Positions 34,530 to 43,598 are shown, counted from the first letter of the stretch. The stretch is 63,983 nucleotides of DNA from Gemmatimonadota bacterium (GCA_016209885.1 JACQVF010000074.1:1-63983); one strand, 5' to 3'. The notes: a model not told the origin generated them from the sequence alone. A program made the numbers and translations.

Positions 34530-35122
34530 GCACTCCTGAGCGCATCCTCCAGCGCGTCCGCGCCGCGTGTGGGCACTCCGTTCCCCTGCCGCCGCCGGAG
34601 GCGCTCGCCACCCCCCGCCTCGGCTGGGCCGACTTTGGCCGCGCGCTCGCGGCCGCGGCGGGAAGCCTCCTCGAGCCTGTGGCTCTGGCAAGAGTGGCAG
34701 ACCGGCTCCGCGAGCTGGCTGGAGGGCCCACCCTCCCGGCCCTCGCTGACCGCGCTGCGGCGCTCCTCGGCGCCGCGCCGGCACCCGCAGACCCCCGCCT
34801 CCTCGACGAAACGCCGGCCCTTGCGGCCACCGGCGAGTGGGCGGTCGCCCGCACGGGCACGGTGCTCGTCGACGATCGCCACGCCCCGGTCCGCGCGCAC
34901 CTGCTCCTCCCGGAACGTCTCATCCTGCTCGTCCCGAGCGACGCCCTCGTGGACGACCTGCCCGACCTCTACGCGCGCTACCGCCCCCGCCCGGCCGGCT
35001 ACTTCACCCTCATCTCCGGACCGAGTAAGACGGCGGACATCGAGCAGGTGCTCGTGCTGGGCGCCCACGGGCCCCGCCGCCTGGACGTCATCCCCGTGGT
35101 CGGGCTGCCACGCCCCGTGTGA
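34526..35122 (+). CDS. lutC: LutC-type LUD-domain protein
   Basis: 198 residues, third subunit of the lactate oxidation complex. LUD hallmarks are AVARTGTVLVD and the terminal TLISGPSKTADIEQ with LGAHGPR. GTG at 34526 overlaps the lutB stop (GTGA). No lactate permease follows; the next gene starts 140 bases on. Confidence 0.88.
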   Translation: MSTPERILQRVRAACGHSVPLPPPEALATPRLGWADFGRALAAAAGSLLEPVALARVADRLRELAGGPTLPALADRAAALLGAAPAPADPRLLDETPALAATGEWAVARTGTVLVDDRHAPVRAHLLLPERLILLVPSDALVDDLPDLYARYRPRPAGYFTLISGPSKTADIEQVLVLGAHGPRRLDVIPVVGLPRPV

Positions 35123-35262
35123 CGGCCAGCCGCCGACCCGCTCCGGCCGGATACCCGGAAACGATACGGTGAGCCCCGGTGGCGCCCGAACGCTTATATT
35201 GTAGATAGGCGTCCGAAAAAGGCGGACCTCCGCCGGTCCCTTGTCCCGCATCGGAGACCAGC

Positions 35263-37170
35263 ATGTCCACAGTGTCCGAGCAGCAGCTCGCGACCGAGCA
35301 TGAGGCGCGTGCCGTCGCCGAGGCGGCGCGCGAAGAGACGTGGGAGAGGAAGAGCTTCGCCCGCGGGCTTTTCGACGGACGCTTCGTGCTGCACCTGATC
35401 CACCCCCACCCACGCCCCGACCCGGAGGAGCAGGCGCGAGCGACGGAATTCCTGGCGAAGCTACGCCAGTTCGCGCTCGAGAAGATCGACGGCGACGAAA
35501 TCGACCGTGAGGGCCACATGCCGCGGCAGGTCATCGAGGGGCTCGCCGAGATCGGCGCATTCGGCATCAAGATCCCCCGCGAGTACGGCGGACTCGGACT
35601 GTCGCAGCTCTCCTATGCCCGCGCCCTGCAGATCGCTGGCGAAGTCTGCGCCTCCACCGGCGCTTGGCTCTCCGCACACCAGTCCATCGGCGTTCCCCAG
35701 CCCCTGTCGCTCTTCGGGACCGAGGAGCAGAAGCGGAAATACTTCCCGCGCCTCGCCCGCGGCGCCATCTCCGCGTTCGCGCTCACCGAGCCCGAGGTCG
35801 GGTCCGATCCCGCGAACATGACGACCACGGCGCAGCCCACCGAGGACGGCACCGCGTTCATCCTGAACGGCGAGAAGCTCTGGACCACGAACGGGCCCGA
35901 CGCCGAGATCATGGTCGTGATGGCGCGCACGCCGCCCCGTGAAGGCGTCAAGGGAAAGCGGCCCATCACCGCGTTCATCGTCGAGAGTGCCTGGCCCGGC
36001 GTCGAGGTCGTGCACCGCTGCGAGTTCATGGGCCTGCGAGGCATCTCGAACGGCGTGATCCGCTTCACGAACGTGCGCGTCCCCCGCGAGAACCTTCTCT
36101 GGGGCGAGGGGCTCGGGCTCAAGCTGGCGCTGATCACCCTGAACACGGGGCGCCTTTCGCTGCCGGCGTTCTGCGCCGCCGCCGGCAAAGGCTTGCTCCA
36201 GATGTGCCGTGTCTGGGCGAGCCAGCGCTTCCAGTGGGGCCAGGTCATCGGCAAACACGACGCCATCGCCCAGATGATCGCAAACATGGCGGCCAAGACC
36301 TTCGCCACGGAGGCCGTCGTCGAGCTCTGCGCTCTCATGACCGACAGCGGCCGCTTCGACATCCGCCTCGAGGCCGCGATGGCGAAGATGTGGAACACCG
36401 AGGTCGCCTGGGACCTCGCGAACGACGCGCTGCAGATCCGCGGCGGCCGCGGCTACGAGACCGCGCGTTCGCTGCGCGCCCGCAGCGAGATCCCCATGCC
36501 CATCGAGCGCGCGGTCCGCGACCTGCGCATCAACACGATCTTCGAAGGCTCCAGCGAGATCATGCGCCTCTTCATCGCCCGCGAGGCGGTGGACTCGCAC
36601 CTCCAGGTCGCCGGCGACCTGGTCGACCCCCGGGCCCCCGCATCCGCACGCCTGCGCGCCGCCATGCGCGCCGGCCTCTACTACGCCTGGTGGTACCCGA
36701 CCCGCTGGCTCGGTTGGGGCCGCGCGCCGCGCTACGCCGAGTTCGCGTCGCTCGCCCGCCACGTGCGCTACATCGACCGCACCTCCCGCAAGCTCGCGCG
36801 CGCCCTGTTCTACTGCATCATCCGCCACGGCTCCGCGCTCGAGAAGCGGCAGGCCGTGCTCGCCCGCATCGTCGAGATCGGGGCCGAACTCTTCGCCATG
36901 TCCGCCGCATGCGTGCGCGCCCAGATGCTGCGTAACGATGAGCCGTCGAACCCCGGACCCGTGACCATGGCCGACCTCTTCTGTCGCGGCGCCCGCCGAC
37001 GCATCCGCCAGCGCTTCGACGCCCTCTTCGACAACGACGACGCCTTCGGCTACGGCGTGGCACGCCAGGTGCTGGACGGCCAACATGCGTGGCTCGAGCG
37101 GGGGATCATCGGGATGGAGCGCCTCGCCCGTGAACTCGAGCTCGTGGCGGCGGCTCAGGCGGCCAGCTAA
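35263..37170 (+). CDS. Acyl-CoA dehydrogenase, long form (VLCAD/ACAD9-like)
   Basis: 635 residues; the first about 440 form the ACAD fold and the remaining about 190 a C-terminal helical extension as in very-long-chain enzymes. FAD/substrate motifs: FALTEPEVGSDPANM, KLWTTNGPDA; the catalytic base is Glu in INTIFEGSSEIMRL. Catalyses the first step of fatty acyl-CoA beta-oxidation. ATG at 35263 has CGGAGA 7 bases upstream, and an A+T-rich patch (TATATTGTAG, 35192-35201) upstream may hold the promoter. With the neighbouring patatin lipase it suggests use of membrane or storage lipids. Confidence 0.9.
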   Translation: MSTVSEQQLATEHEARAVAEAAREETWERKSFARGLFDGRFVLHLIHPHPRPDPEEQARATEFLAKLRQFALEKIDGDEIDREGHMPRQVIEGLAEIGAFGIKIPREYGGLGLSQLSYARALQIAGEVCASTGAWLSAHQSIGVPQPLSLFGTEEQKRKYFPRLARGAISAFALTEPEVGSDPANMTTTAQPTEDGTAFILNGEKLWTTNGPDAEIMVVMARTPPREGVKGKRPITAFIVESAWPGVEVVHRCEFMGLRGISNGVIRFTNVRVPRENLLWGEGLGLKLALITLNTGRLSLPAFCAAAGKGLLQMCRVWASQRFQWGQVIGKHDAIAQMIANMAAKTFATEAVVELCALMTDSGRFDIRLEAAMAKMWNTEVAWDLANDALQIRGGRGYETARSLRARSEIPMPIERAVRDLRINTIFEGSSEIMRLFIAREAVDSHLQVAGDLVDPRAPASARLRAAMRAGLYYAWWYPTRWLGWGRAPRYAEFASLARHVRYIDRTSRKLARALFYCIIRHGSALEKRQAVLARIVEIGAELFAMSAACVRAQMLRNDEPSNPGPVTMADLFCRGARRRIRQRFDALFDNDDAFGYGVARQVLDGQHAWLERGIIGMERLARELELVAAAQAAS

Positions 37171-37221
37171 CGGCTGAGCCAGGACAGCGCCGACGCGCGG
37201 CGCCCGCGGCGGACATCACCG

Positions 37222-37255
37222 GGGCCGGCCTCGCGTACAAGAGGCCGGCCCTTTT
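37222..37255. terminator. Strong bidirectional terminator between convergent genes
   Basis: GGGCCGGCCTC (37222-37232) pairs perfectly with GAGGCCGGCCC (37241-37251) across an 8-base loop and is followed by TTTT. It lies between the stop of the acyl-CoA dehydrogenase (37170) and the stop of the E1 beta gene (37294, opposite strand). Confidence 0.85.
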
Positions 37256-37293
37256 CGCTGCGCTCGAGGCGGTCCGGAGGCCGCCGTTGGGAC

Positions 37294-38262
37294 TCAGTAT
37301 CCCAGCAACTCGGCGGCCGCGGCGGTCACGTCGTCCACATCCGGCAGGTAGAAGGCCTCGAGGGGAGGGCTGAACGGAACGGGTGCGTCGGGCGCCGTGA
37401 CCCTGCGGATCGGACCGTCCAGATACGCGAACGCCTCGCTGCCGATCAGCGCCGCGAGCTCCCCCGCGAACCCGCCCGTACGGTTGTCCTCGTGAACGAG
37501 GAGCACCTTCCCGGTCTTCTTCACGGACCCGAGCACGGTTTCCGTGTCCAGCGGCACGAGGCTGCGGAGATCGATAACCTCGATGGCACCCGGGCCGCCC
37601 GGAACACGTTGGACCGCCTCGAGACAGACGTGGACCATGGCACCGTAGGTGAGGATCGTTAGCCGATCGCCCGACGCGCGCACCGCCGCCTGCCCGATCG
37701 GCACCACGTAGTCTTCCGCGGGCAACTCCTCCTTCACCCGCCGGTAGAGGTACTTGTACTCCAGGTAGAGGACCGGATTGTTGTCTCGGATCGCCGCCTT
37801 GAGCAGGCCCTTCGCGTCGTACGCCGTCGCCGGGGCCACGACCTTCAGACCGGCCGTGTGCACGAAGTACATCTCCGGGCTCTGGGAGTGGAACGGGCCG
37901 CCGTGCACGCCGCCCCCCGTGGGCGCGCGGAATACGATGGAAACGGGGACTCCCAGGCGATAATGGGTCTTCGCCGCGAAGTTCGTGATCTGGTCGAACG
38001 CGCACGAGATGAAGTCCGCAAACTGGAACTCCACGATCGGCCGCATCCCTGCCATGGCCGCCCCGATGGCTGCGCCCGTGAACCCGGCCTCGCTGATCGG
38101 CGTGTCGATCACGCGCTCGCGACCGAACTCCTCCAGGAGCCCCTCCGTGACCTTGAACGCGCCGCCGTAGGTCCCGATGTCCTCGCCGATCAGGAAGACA
38201 TCCGGGTCCCGGCGCAGTTCCTCACGCAGCGCCTCGCGGATCGCCTCCAGGTAAGTCACCAT
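37294..38262 (-). CDS. 2-oxoacid dehydrogenase E1 component, beta subunit
   Basis: 322 residues. With the alpha subunit encoded just upstream it forms the thiamine diphosphate-dependent decarboxylase of a pyruvate or branched-chain 2-oxoacid dehydrogenase. Conserved stretches: GEDIGTYGGAF, TPISEAGFTGAAIGAA, FRAPTGGGVHGGPFHSQSPE, and the transketolase C-terminal DLRSLVPLDTETV with HEDNRTGGF. ATG at 38262 has GGGAGGG upstream and lies 21 bases after the alpha-subunit stop. No E2 or E3 gene follows in the window. Confidence 0.92.
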   Translation of the reverse strand: MVTYLEAIREALREELRRDPDVFLIGEDIGTYGGAFKVTEGLLEEFGRERVIDTPISEAGFTGAAIGAAMAGMRPIVEFQFADFISCAFDQITNFAAKTHYRLGVPVSIVFRAPTGGGVHGGPFHSQSPEMYFVHTAGLKVVAPATAYDAKGLLKAAIRDNNPVLYLEYKYLYRRVKEELPAEDYVVPIGQAAVRASGDRLTILTYGAMVHVCLEAVQRVPGGPGAIEVIDLRSLVPLDTETVLGSVKKTGKVLLVHEDNRTGGFAGELAALIGSEAFAYLDGPIRRVTAPDAPVPFSPPLEAFYLPDVDDVTAAAAELLGY

Positions 38263-38283
38263 TCCGTGTTCACCCTCCCCTGA

Positions 38284-39291
38284 CTACTCCGCGTACACTC
38301 CCGTCCCCGCGTCCGACCCCTCCGGATACGGGCTCGCCTCTCCCGCCGCGACGGCCGCCTCGACTTCCGACGCGACGCGCTCGTCCAGCGCGGCGAGCTC
38401 CCCGTCCGCCAGGATCTCGCGCTCCCGCAGCCAGAGCGTGTAGCGCGCGATGGGGTCCCACCGCCGCCCCTCCTCGAAGAACTCCGGCGCCACGTATCGC
38501 GCATCATCGTGCGCCGAGTGGCCGGACATGCGGTACGTCCAGCACTCGATGAACGACGGCCCGTCGCCCGCCCTCGCCCGCTCTACCGCCCGCCGAGCAC
38601 TGGCCCACACCGCCAGCACATCGTTTCCGTCCACGCTCTCCACGGGCATCCCGTAGCCGCCCGCGCGCTCCGCCACGCCCGCCACCGCCATCTGCCGCGA
38701 CAGCGGCGTCGAGTACGCGTACCGGTTGTTCACGCACAGGTAGACGACGGGAAGCCCGAGGACCGCCGCCAGGTTCAGCCCCTCGTGCCAGTCGCCGCGA
38801 CTGGTGGCACCATCGCCGTGGTAGCAGAGCACTACATTCGCCTTCCGCCGCAGCTTGAACGAAAGCGCGACGCCCGCAGCCACCGGCACCGTGTCCGCCA
38901 TGTGGCTGATGAATGCGCCGATTCCCAGCGACCACTCGCCCATGTGCAGGTTGGCGTCACGCCCGCGAGTCGGGCCGCCGACCCGGCCGAGATACTGGGC
39001 GAACACGGTCTGCGGCTTCATCCCCTTGACCAGGAACGCGCCCAGATCCCGGTGCGACGGGAAGATCACGTCGGCGGCACCCGCCAGGACCGCGCTCCCT
39101 ACCCCGATCGCCTCCTGGCCCCGGCCCGTAAACACGCCGCCCACGATCTTCCCCTGCCGGTACAACGTGATGATCCGGTCCTCGATCGCCCGCTGAAGCT
39201 TCATGTAGTAGAGAAACGCGAGCAGCGTCCCGCGTTCTGGAAGCTCCGCCGGCTCCCGAAGCTCTCCCACGTCGACCGCCCTCGTTGCCAT
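38284..39291 (-). CDS. 2-oxoacid dehydrogenase E1 component, alpha subunit
   Basis: 335 residues. The thiamine diphosphate motif runs from GDGATSRGDWHEG to CVNN (standard GDG-x(~27)-NN), with YRMSGHSAHDD near the C-terminus. Start ATG 39291 has GAGGAG 7 bases upstream. First gene of a two-gene operon with E1 beta, read away from CorA-side genes. Substrate (pyruvate or branched-chain 2-oxoacid) is not resolved; the length is closer to branched-chain and acetoin-type E1 alpha. Confidence 0.92.
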   Translation of the reverse strand: MATRAVDVGELREPAELPERGTLLAFLYYMKLQRAIEDRIITLYRQGKIVGGVFTGRGQEAIGVGSAVLAGAADVIFPSHRDLGAFLVKGMKPQTVFAQYLGRVGGPTRGRDANLHMGEWSLGIGAFISHMADTVPVAAGVALSFKLRRKANVVLCYHGDGATSRGDWHEGLNLAAVLGLPVVYLCVNNRYAYSTPLSRQMAVAGVAERAGGYGMPVESVDGNDVLAVWASARRAVERARAGDGPSFIECWTYRMSGHSAHDDARYVAPEFFEEGRRWDPIARYTLWLREREILADGELAALDERVASEVEAAVAAGEASPYPEGSDAGTGVYAE

Positions 39292-39316
39292 GGCTCGCTC
39301 CTCGGCTCACTCGCTC

Positions 39317-40426
39317 CTAGAACCACCGCTTCCGACGGAAATAGACGATCATCGCCATCGCCGCCACGAACATGAGGCCGAGCGCCACGGGGTAGCCCCA
39401 CCGCCACTCCAGCTCCGGCATATAGCGGAAGTTCATCCCGTATACACCAGCCAGGAACGTCAACGGGATGAAGATCGTGGCCATGATCGTGAGGACCTTC
39501 ATGATCTCGTTCATGCGGTTGCTCACGGCGGACAGGTAGAGGTCGGTCATCCCCGCAACCGTGTCGCGCACCGCCTCCACCGTCTCGATCACCTGGACCG
39601 TGTGGTCGTACAGATCCCGCACGAAGACGCGCGTCGCCTTTGTGATGAGCCGCGACTCGCTGCGCTCGAGCCCGCTCACCACCTCGCGCAGCGGCCACAC
39701 CGACTTGCGCAGCAGCAGGATCTCGCGCTTTACATGGTGGATCTCCCGGAGCAGCTCCGGCGTCGGCTCGCTGGCCACCGCCGCCTCGAGCGCCTCGATG
39801 CGGTCGCCGAGCTGCTCCAGGATGACGAAGTAGTGGTCGACGACCACGTCGATGAGGGCATACGCCAGGTAGTCGGCCCCCATTTTGCGGACCCGTCCCC
39901 GGAGGTACCGGATCCGCTCGCGGATCGCATCAAACGCGTCGCCCTCGCGCTCCTGGAACGAGACCACGTAGTTGCGCCCCAGGATCAGGCTGAGCTGCTC
40001 CGACTCCAGGTGATCCTCGTTCCCGTTGTAGCTCAGCATCCGCAGCACGATGAACAGATGCTTCTCGTGGTCCTCCAGCTTGGGACGCTGGCCGACGCTC
40101 ACGATGTCCTCCACCACGAGAGGGTGAAGCTCCAGTTTCTCGCCCAGCTTCGTGATCAGCTCCGCGTCGTGGAGGCCGTCGATGTTGATCCACGTGATGG
40201 CGGGCGTGTCCACCAGGGGGAAGCAATCCTCGATGCGCTCGGCCACCCGCTCCTCGTAGTGCGCCTCGTCGTAATCGAACACTGCAATCTTGGGCCGCTC
40301 AACCTTCTGCCTCCCTGTGTAAACCGGGGTGCCGGGCGGGAGCCCCGGCTTCTTGAGCACCCGGGGGACCAGGCGGTAGACCGCCTTGAGGGTCCGCACG
40401 GGACGCAGCGCGCCTTTCACGTTCAT
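39317..40426 (-). CDS. corA: CorA family magnesium/cobalt transporter
   Basis: 369 residues. Large soluble N-terminal funnel with a long coiled helix, then two C-terminal transmembrane helices around the signature YGMNF and the periplasmic loop MPELEW. The basic tail YFRRKRWF faces the cytoplasm. Pentameric channel for divalent cation uptake. The stop lies 25 bases before the E1 alpha start, but the genes are probably unrelated. ATG at 40426 has only a weak G-rich ribosome site. Confidence 0.93.
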   Translation of the reverse strand: MNVKGALRPVRTLKAVYRLVPRVLKKPGLPPGTPVYTGRQKVERPKIAVFDYDEAHYEERVAERIEDCFPLVDTPAITWINIDGLHDAELITKLGEKLELHPLVVEDIVSVGQRPKLEDHEKHLFIVLRMLSYNGNEDHLESEQLSLILGRNYVVSFQEREGDAFDAIRERIRYLRGRVRKMGADYLAYALIDVVVDHYFVILEQLGDRIEALEAAVASEPTPELLREIHHVKREILLLRKSVWPLREVVSGLERSESRLITKATRVFVRDLYDHTVQVIETVEAVRDTVAGMTDLYLSAVSNRMNEIMKVLTIMATIFIPLTFLAGVYGMNFRYMPELEWRWGYPVALGLMFVAAMAMIVYFRRKRWF

Positions 40427-40537
40427 GGTGCACCCGCCCCTTTCGCACTTCGGCGTCTGCCTCGCGGGCTGCCTGGCGAGGAGGCCGGATCGGGCCGTAA
40501 GATACCGCCGCCCGACGCAACATCAACCATATTCTCC

Positions 40538-41497
40538 ATGAATCGTTCCTGGCATCATCTGGCGCTGGCCGGTACGGCCGCCCTCACCTTCGTCCTCCTT
40601 TTGCTCGGCAGCATCGTTCACGCCACCGGGTCGAGCCTGGCGTGCCCCGACTGGCCCACCTGTTTCGGCACGATGATGCCCGAGATGAGAGGAGGCGTGG
40701 TCTACGAGCACACCCACCGCATCGTGGCTGGCGGAGTGCTCGTTCTTACACTGCTCGCGGGCGGGCTCACCTGGCGGGCCGAGGCCGCGCGGCCGGCGGT
40801 GCGGCGCGCGACCCTCGTTGCCATCGTGGCCCTCGTCGTGCAGGCGGTGCTGGGCGGTGTCACTGTCCTGCTCGCGCTTCCGGACGCGATCTCCATCGCC
40901 CACCTGGGGCTCGGGCTCGCGTTCCTGGCCCTCGTCCTCGCCCTCACCATCGTGACCGGGCCATCGTGGGGGGCGCGCGCCGTGCCGGAGGACGCCCCGG
41001 CCCGCCCCGTGCGCCTCGGCGCCACCATCACGGCTGCCTTCATCTACGTGCAGTCTCTGCTGGGCGCCGCGGTGCGCCACGCCGAGGCAGGGCTCGCCTG
41101 CCCCGACGTGCCCACCTGCTACGGTCGCTGGGTGCCGCCCCTCGAGCACCCCCTCGTCGCGCTTCACTATGCACACCGGGTCATGGGCGTAGTCGTGACG
41201 CTGGTCGTATTCGCGTTCGCCGCCCACCTCTGGCGGGCCGGCTGGGCGCCGCGCTTCCGCACCGCCGGCCTCGCAGCGGCAGCCCTGGTAGCAGCGCAGA
41301 TCGGCGTCGGGCTCCAGTCCGTAGCCACGGGCCTGGGTGTCTCGTGGGTGACCGCACATACGGGGATCGCCGCGCTGCTCGTCGCGCTCCCTGTGGCCGC
41401 CGCCGTCTACGCCAGCGAACCCGTGCGCCGCGAGCTCGCCGCCGGAATACAGGCTCGGGCGGCGACGCCGCTGGACACCCGGCTCCCCGGCCCATGA
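40538..41497 (+). CDS. ctaA: Heme A synthase (COX15/CtaA family)
   Basis: 319 residues, eight transmembrane helices in two four-helix halves. Heme-ligand histidines are in HTHRIVAG, IAHLGLG, HYAHRVMG and TAHTGIA. Each half has the extracytoplasmic Cys pair motif (SLACPDWPTCFG and GLACPDVPTCYG). Oxidises heme O to heme A for aa3-type cytochrome oxidase, indicating aerobic respiration. ATG at 40538 has no obvious Shine-Dalgarno. Stop overlaps the start of the DUF420 gene. No ctaB or oxidase subunit is in the window. Confidence 0.92.
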   Translation: MNRSWHHLALAGTAALTFVLLLLGSIVHATGSSLACPDWPTCFGTMMPEMRGGVVYEHTHRIVAGGVLVLTLLAGGLTWRAEAARPAVRRATLVAIVALVVQAVLGGVTVLLALPDAISIAHLGLGLAFLALVLALTIVTGPSWGARAVPEDAPARPVRLGATITAAFIYVQSLLGAAVRHAEAGLACPDVPTCYGRWVPPLEHPLVALHYAHRVMGVVVTLVVFAFAAHLWRAGWAPRFRTAGLAAAALVAAQIGVGLQSVATGLGVSWVTAHTGIAALLVALPVAAAVYASEPVRRELAAGIQARAATPLDTRLPGP

Positions 41498-41934
41498 GTG
41501 CCGCTGTGATCGGTTCGCTCCTCGCGCCCCTCAACGCCGCGCTCAACTTCACTAGCGCCGTCTTCCTTCTCGCGGGCTACCGCTTCATCCGCCGGCGACA
41601 GGTCCACCGCCACCGCGCCTGCATGCTCGGCGCGTTCACGGCCTCGACCATCTTTGTCGTCCTCTACGTCACGCGTCTCCTTCTCACCGGAACACACCGG
41701 TTCGCGGGCACCGGTTGGATCCGCACCTTCTACCTGACCGTGCTGTTCTCCCACATGACGCTGGCCGTCGTCATCGTGCCGCTCGTCTTGAGGCTGCTCT
41801 ATCTCGTGTGGCGGCGCCGCTTCCGCGCCCACGCGCGCCTGGCGCGCTGGACTTTCCCCCTGTGGCTCTACGTCTCCGTGACCGGAATCACCGTCTACCT
41901 CATGCTCTACCACGTCGTCGGGTACGTGCCGTGA
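41494..41934 (+). CDS. DUF420 membrane protein (CtaM/YozB-like)
   Basis: 146 residues, four transmembrane helices. FTSAVFLLAGYRFIRRRQVHRH, HMTLAVVIVPLVLRL, and HARLARWTFPLWLYVSVTG match DUF420. Relatives are needed for maturation of heme A-containing oxidase in Firmicutes, which fits its four-base overlap (ATGA) with ctaA. Confidence 0.88.
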   Translation: MSAAVIGSLLAPLNAALNFTSAVFLLAGYRFIRRRQVHRHRACMLGAFTASTIFVVLYVTRLLLTGTHRFAGTGWIRTFYLTVLFSHMTLAVVIVPLVLRLLYLVWRRRFRAHARLARWTFPLWLYVSVTGITVYLMLYHVVGYVP

Positions 41935-42104
41935 GGGCGCCGAGGCTGGGACCGCATGGCGCGAAGGCGACGCGGACCGCACGGCCGCATTGAATCTCCG
42001 GGCACGGGACGAACGTAGCTATAGATGGAGTCGATGCGACGCACGGACCCGAGCTCCTGCCGCAGTTCGTAGCTGGATCTCCGACTCCAGAAGCGGTTCC
42101 GGCA

Positions 42105-42130
42105 GGTCGCCGAACAACGACAGTGGGTCG
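42105..42130 (+). repeat. Dispersed short repeat, copy D
   Basis: GGTCGCCGAACAACGAC followed by AGTGGGTCG, matching copy A at 22 of 26 positions. Faces copy B across a 382-bp interval that contains the small membrane protein gene. Confidence 0.55.
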
Positions 42131-42149
42131 CTGTACCTCTACAGCGACC
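42126..42149 (+). promoter_or_regulatory. Perfect 10-bp hairpin in leader of the small membrane protein gene
   Basis: GGTCGCTGTA, loop CCTC, TACAGCGACC; it ends 19 bases before the ATG at 42169 and overlaps copy D. In RNA it would form close to the ribosome site (AAGGAGAG), so it may affect translation or act as part of the repeat element. Confidence 0.6.
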
Positions 42150-42168
42150 TGACAAGGAGAGCAACGCG

Positions 42169-42435
42169 ATGCTCAGTCTCCTCGCCGGAGTTGCAGCGCT
42201 GGTGGGCGGGTATCAGGCGACGAAGCGCTTCGTGCTCAAGCGGCTGCGCTACGTTGATGAAATGAAGGATCCCGCCGCTCCGTGGCTGGCCGGTGCCGCC
42301 GGCACCGTTGTCGGGCTGCCGTTCGCCATCCTCCCGGTCGTGACCGTGGCCACGGCGGTCGCCTTGGGGGTCGGCGTCGGTTGGGGGGTTGCCGCGGCGG
42401 GACGCAAGTTGGACACGGAGGTGCCGCCCGCGTAG
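42169..42435 (+). CDS. Small membrane protein of unknown function
   Basis: 88 residues with AAGGAGAG 8-10 bases before ATG 42169. One hydrophobic segment at about 1-18 (LAGVAALVGGY), a basic stretch (KRFVLKRLRYVDE), and a Gly/Ala/Val-rich hairpin of two helices at about 40-80. I do not recognise a family. It lies between inverted copies of the dispersed repeat (42105 and 42486), so it might be carried by a small mobile cassette. Confidence 0.65.
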   Translation: MLSLLAGVAALVGGYQATKRFVLKRLRYVDEMKDPAAPWLAGAAGTVVGLPFAILPVVTVATAVALGVGVGWGVAAAGRKLDTEVPPA

Positions 42436-42460
42436 CGGCCGCGCCCCACCCCCCGCTCAA

Positions 42461-42486
42461 CAAGTCGCCGTAGTTCTTCAGCGACC
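42461..42486 (-). repeat. Dispersed short repeat, copy B
   Basis: Minus-strand GGTCGCTGAAGAACTAC followed by GGCGACTTG; identical to copy A over 17 bases. Lies about 20 bases downstream of the stop of the HATPase gene in that gene's orientation. Confidence 0.6.
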
Positions 42487-42506
42487 GGCCAAGCCGAACG
42501 CCGGCC

Positions 42507-43355
42507 CTAGACGCGGCTCGTAGGGATCACGATCTCCACCTCACCGCCGCCGCTCTCCCGGTTGCGAAGGTAGAGTTCACCTCGGTGCGCGACGACCACC
42601 TGGAGGGCGTGCGTGAGCCCGAGCCCGAGCGCCGCCGCCTGCGTCGTATAGAAGGGATCCGCGCCACGCTCCAGCGCCTCGCCGCTGAACCCGGGGCCGC
42701 GGTCGCGTACCAGCACGCGGGCGACACGCTCCTCGGCCAGGAGCCGCACCTCCAGCGGCTTTCCGCCCGAGAACTGCTCCCCGTTCAGCAGGATCAGGTA
42801 GACGGCGTCCTGGAACGCATCCTTCGCCACCGGCGAGCGCACGGGCGCTTCCGGCGCCACCAGCTTGACCGTGCTCCGGCTGTCTCGGGTGAACTCGTCG
42901 ACGACCTCCTGCACGAGCTGGGTGAGGTTGTGAGGCTCGAAGACCAGAGGGTCGCCGACGCGGTGCGTGCGGATCGCCTGGAAGATATCGAGCGCCTCCT
43001 GCATCGCCGCCACCGCGCCCGGTGGCGCACCGCGAAGCGCCGCGCGCAGAGGCTTGGCCGCCAGCGCCTCCAGATAGTCCGAAACGCGCGCGACCACCGT
43101 TGCCGCGGTCTCCAGTCGCTCGGCGCCCCGCGGCACGTACCCCTCGGACAGCGCTTCCCGCAATACGTCCAGTTCCGGAAGCGCGGGATCATGCAGCGAC
43201 TCGGGGCCGCTGGCAATGCCCCGCCGGACCCTGTCGCTCACCCGTCGGATCACGCGGGCGACCCGGGCGCGAGAGCGCCGCGCCGAGAGCCACCACGCCA
43301 GCGACGCGCCTGCCGCCACCGCAGCCAGCCAGAAGATCGCCGTTCCCACGCTCAT
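42507..43355 (-). CDS. HATPase_c-domain protein (orphan histidine-kinase-like)
   Basis: About 282 residues. One N-terminal membrane helix (AIFWLAAVAAGASLAWWL) then a basic linker, a helical region (about 60-150) and a C-terminal GHKL ATPase domain: N-box DAVYLILLNGEQF, G1 RDRGPGFS, and G2 ALGLGLTHALQVV. No H-box with a phospho-accepting His is evident, and no response regulator is adjacent, so it may be a kinase needing a partner or a non-canonical sensor. ATG 43355 was chosen; a GTG at 43373 is directly preceded by GGAGGG but too closely. Confidence 0.75.
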   Translation of the reverse strand: MSVGTAIFWLAAVAAGASLAWWLSARRSRARVARVIRRVSDRVRRGIASGPESLHDPALPELDVLREALSEGYVPRGAERLETAATVVARVSDYLEALAAKPLRAALRGAPPGAVAAMQEALDIFQAIRTHRVGDPLVFEPHNLTQLVQEVVDEFTRDSRSTVKLVAPEAPVRSPVAKDAFQDAVYLILLNGEQFSGGKPLEVRLLAEERVARVLVRDRGPGFSGEALERGADPFYTTQAAALGLGLTHALQVVVAHRGELYLRNRESGGGEVEIVIPTSRV

Positions 43356-43598
43356 CGCGGCACCCTGGATCACCCCTCCGAACTCACCCGCCGCTCGAGC
43401 CCGGCCTCGCGTCCTGCACGTGTGTCCGCGGTCCGCCCGTCCCTGCGTCGCGCCTCACCGCGCCGTCCAGGGGCCCACACGGCCCGCGCCGAGACGATTG
43501 CACCCGCCGCAGCGTCTCCGTATCCTCGTCGCAGCCCGCGCCCTGGAGGCGGTCAAGTCCGCGCGCGGTACCCTCTTGCCCCGACCGGTGGACCGGCT

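Noticed and set aside
32817..34784. A 655-residue open frame on the minus strand opposite lutA and lutB.
   Set aside because: Low-complexity Arg/Gly/Ala composition and complete overlap with genes that carry iron-sulfur motifs on the other strand.
35461..37086. A 541-residue minus-strand frame opposite the acyl-CoA dehydrogenase.
   Set aside because: No domain, and the opposite strand encodes a clear enzyme in full.
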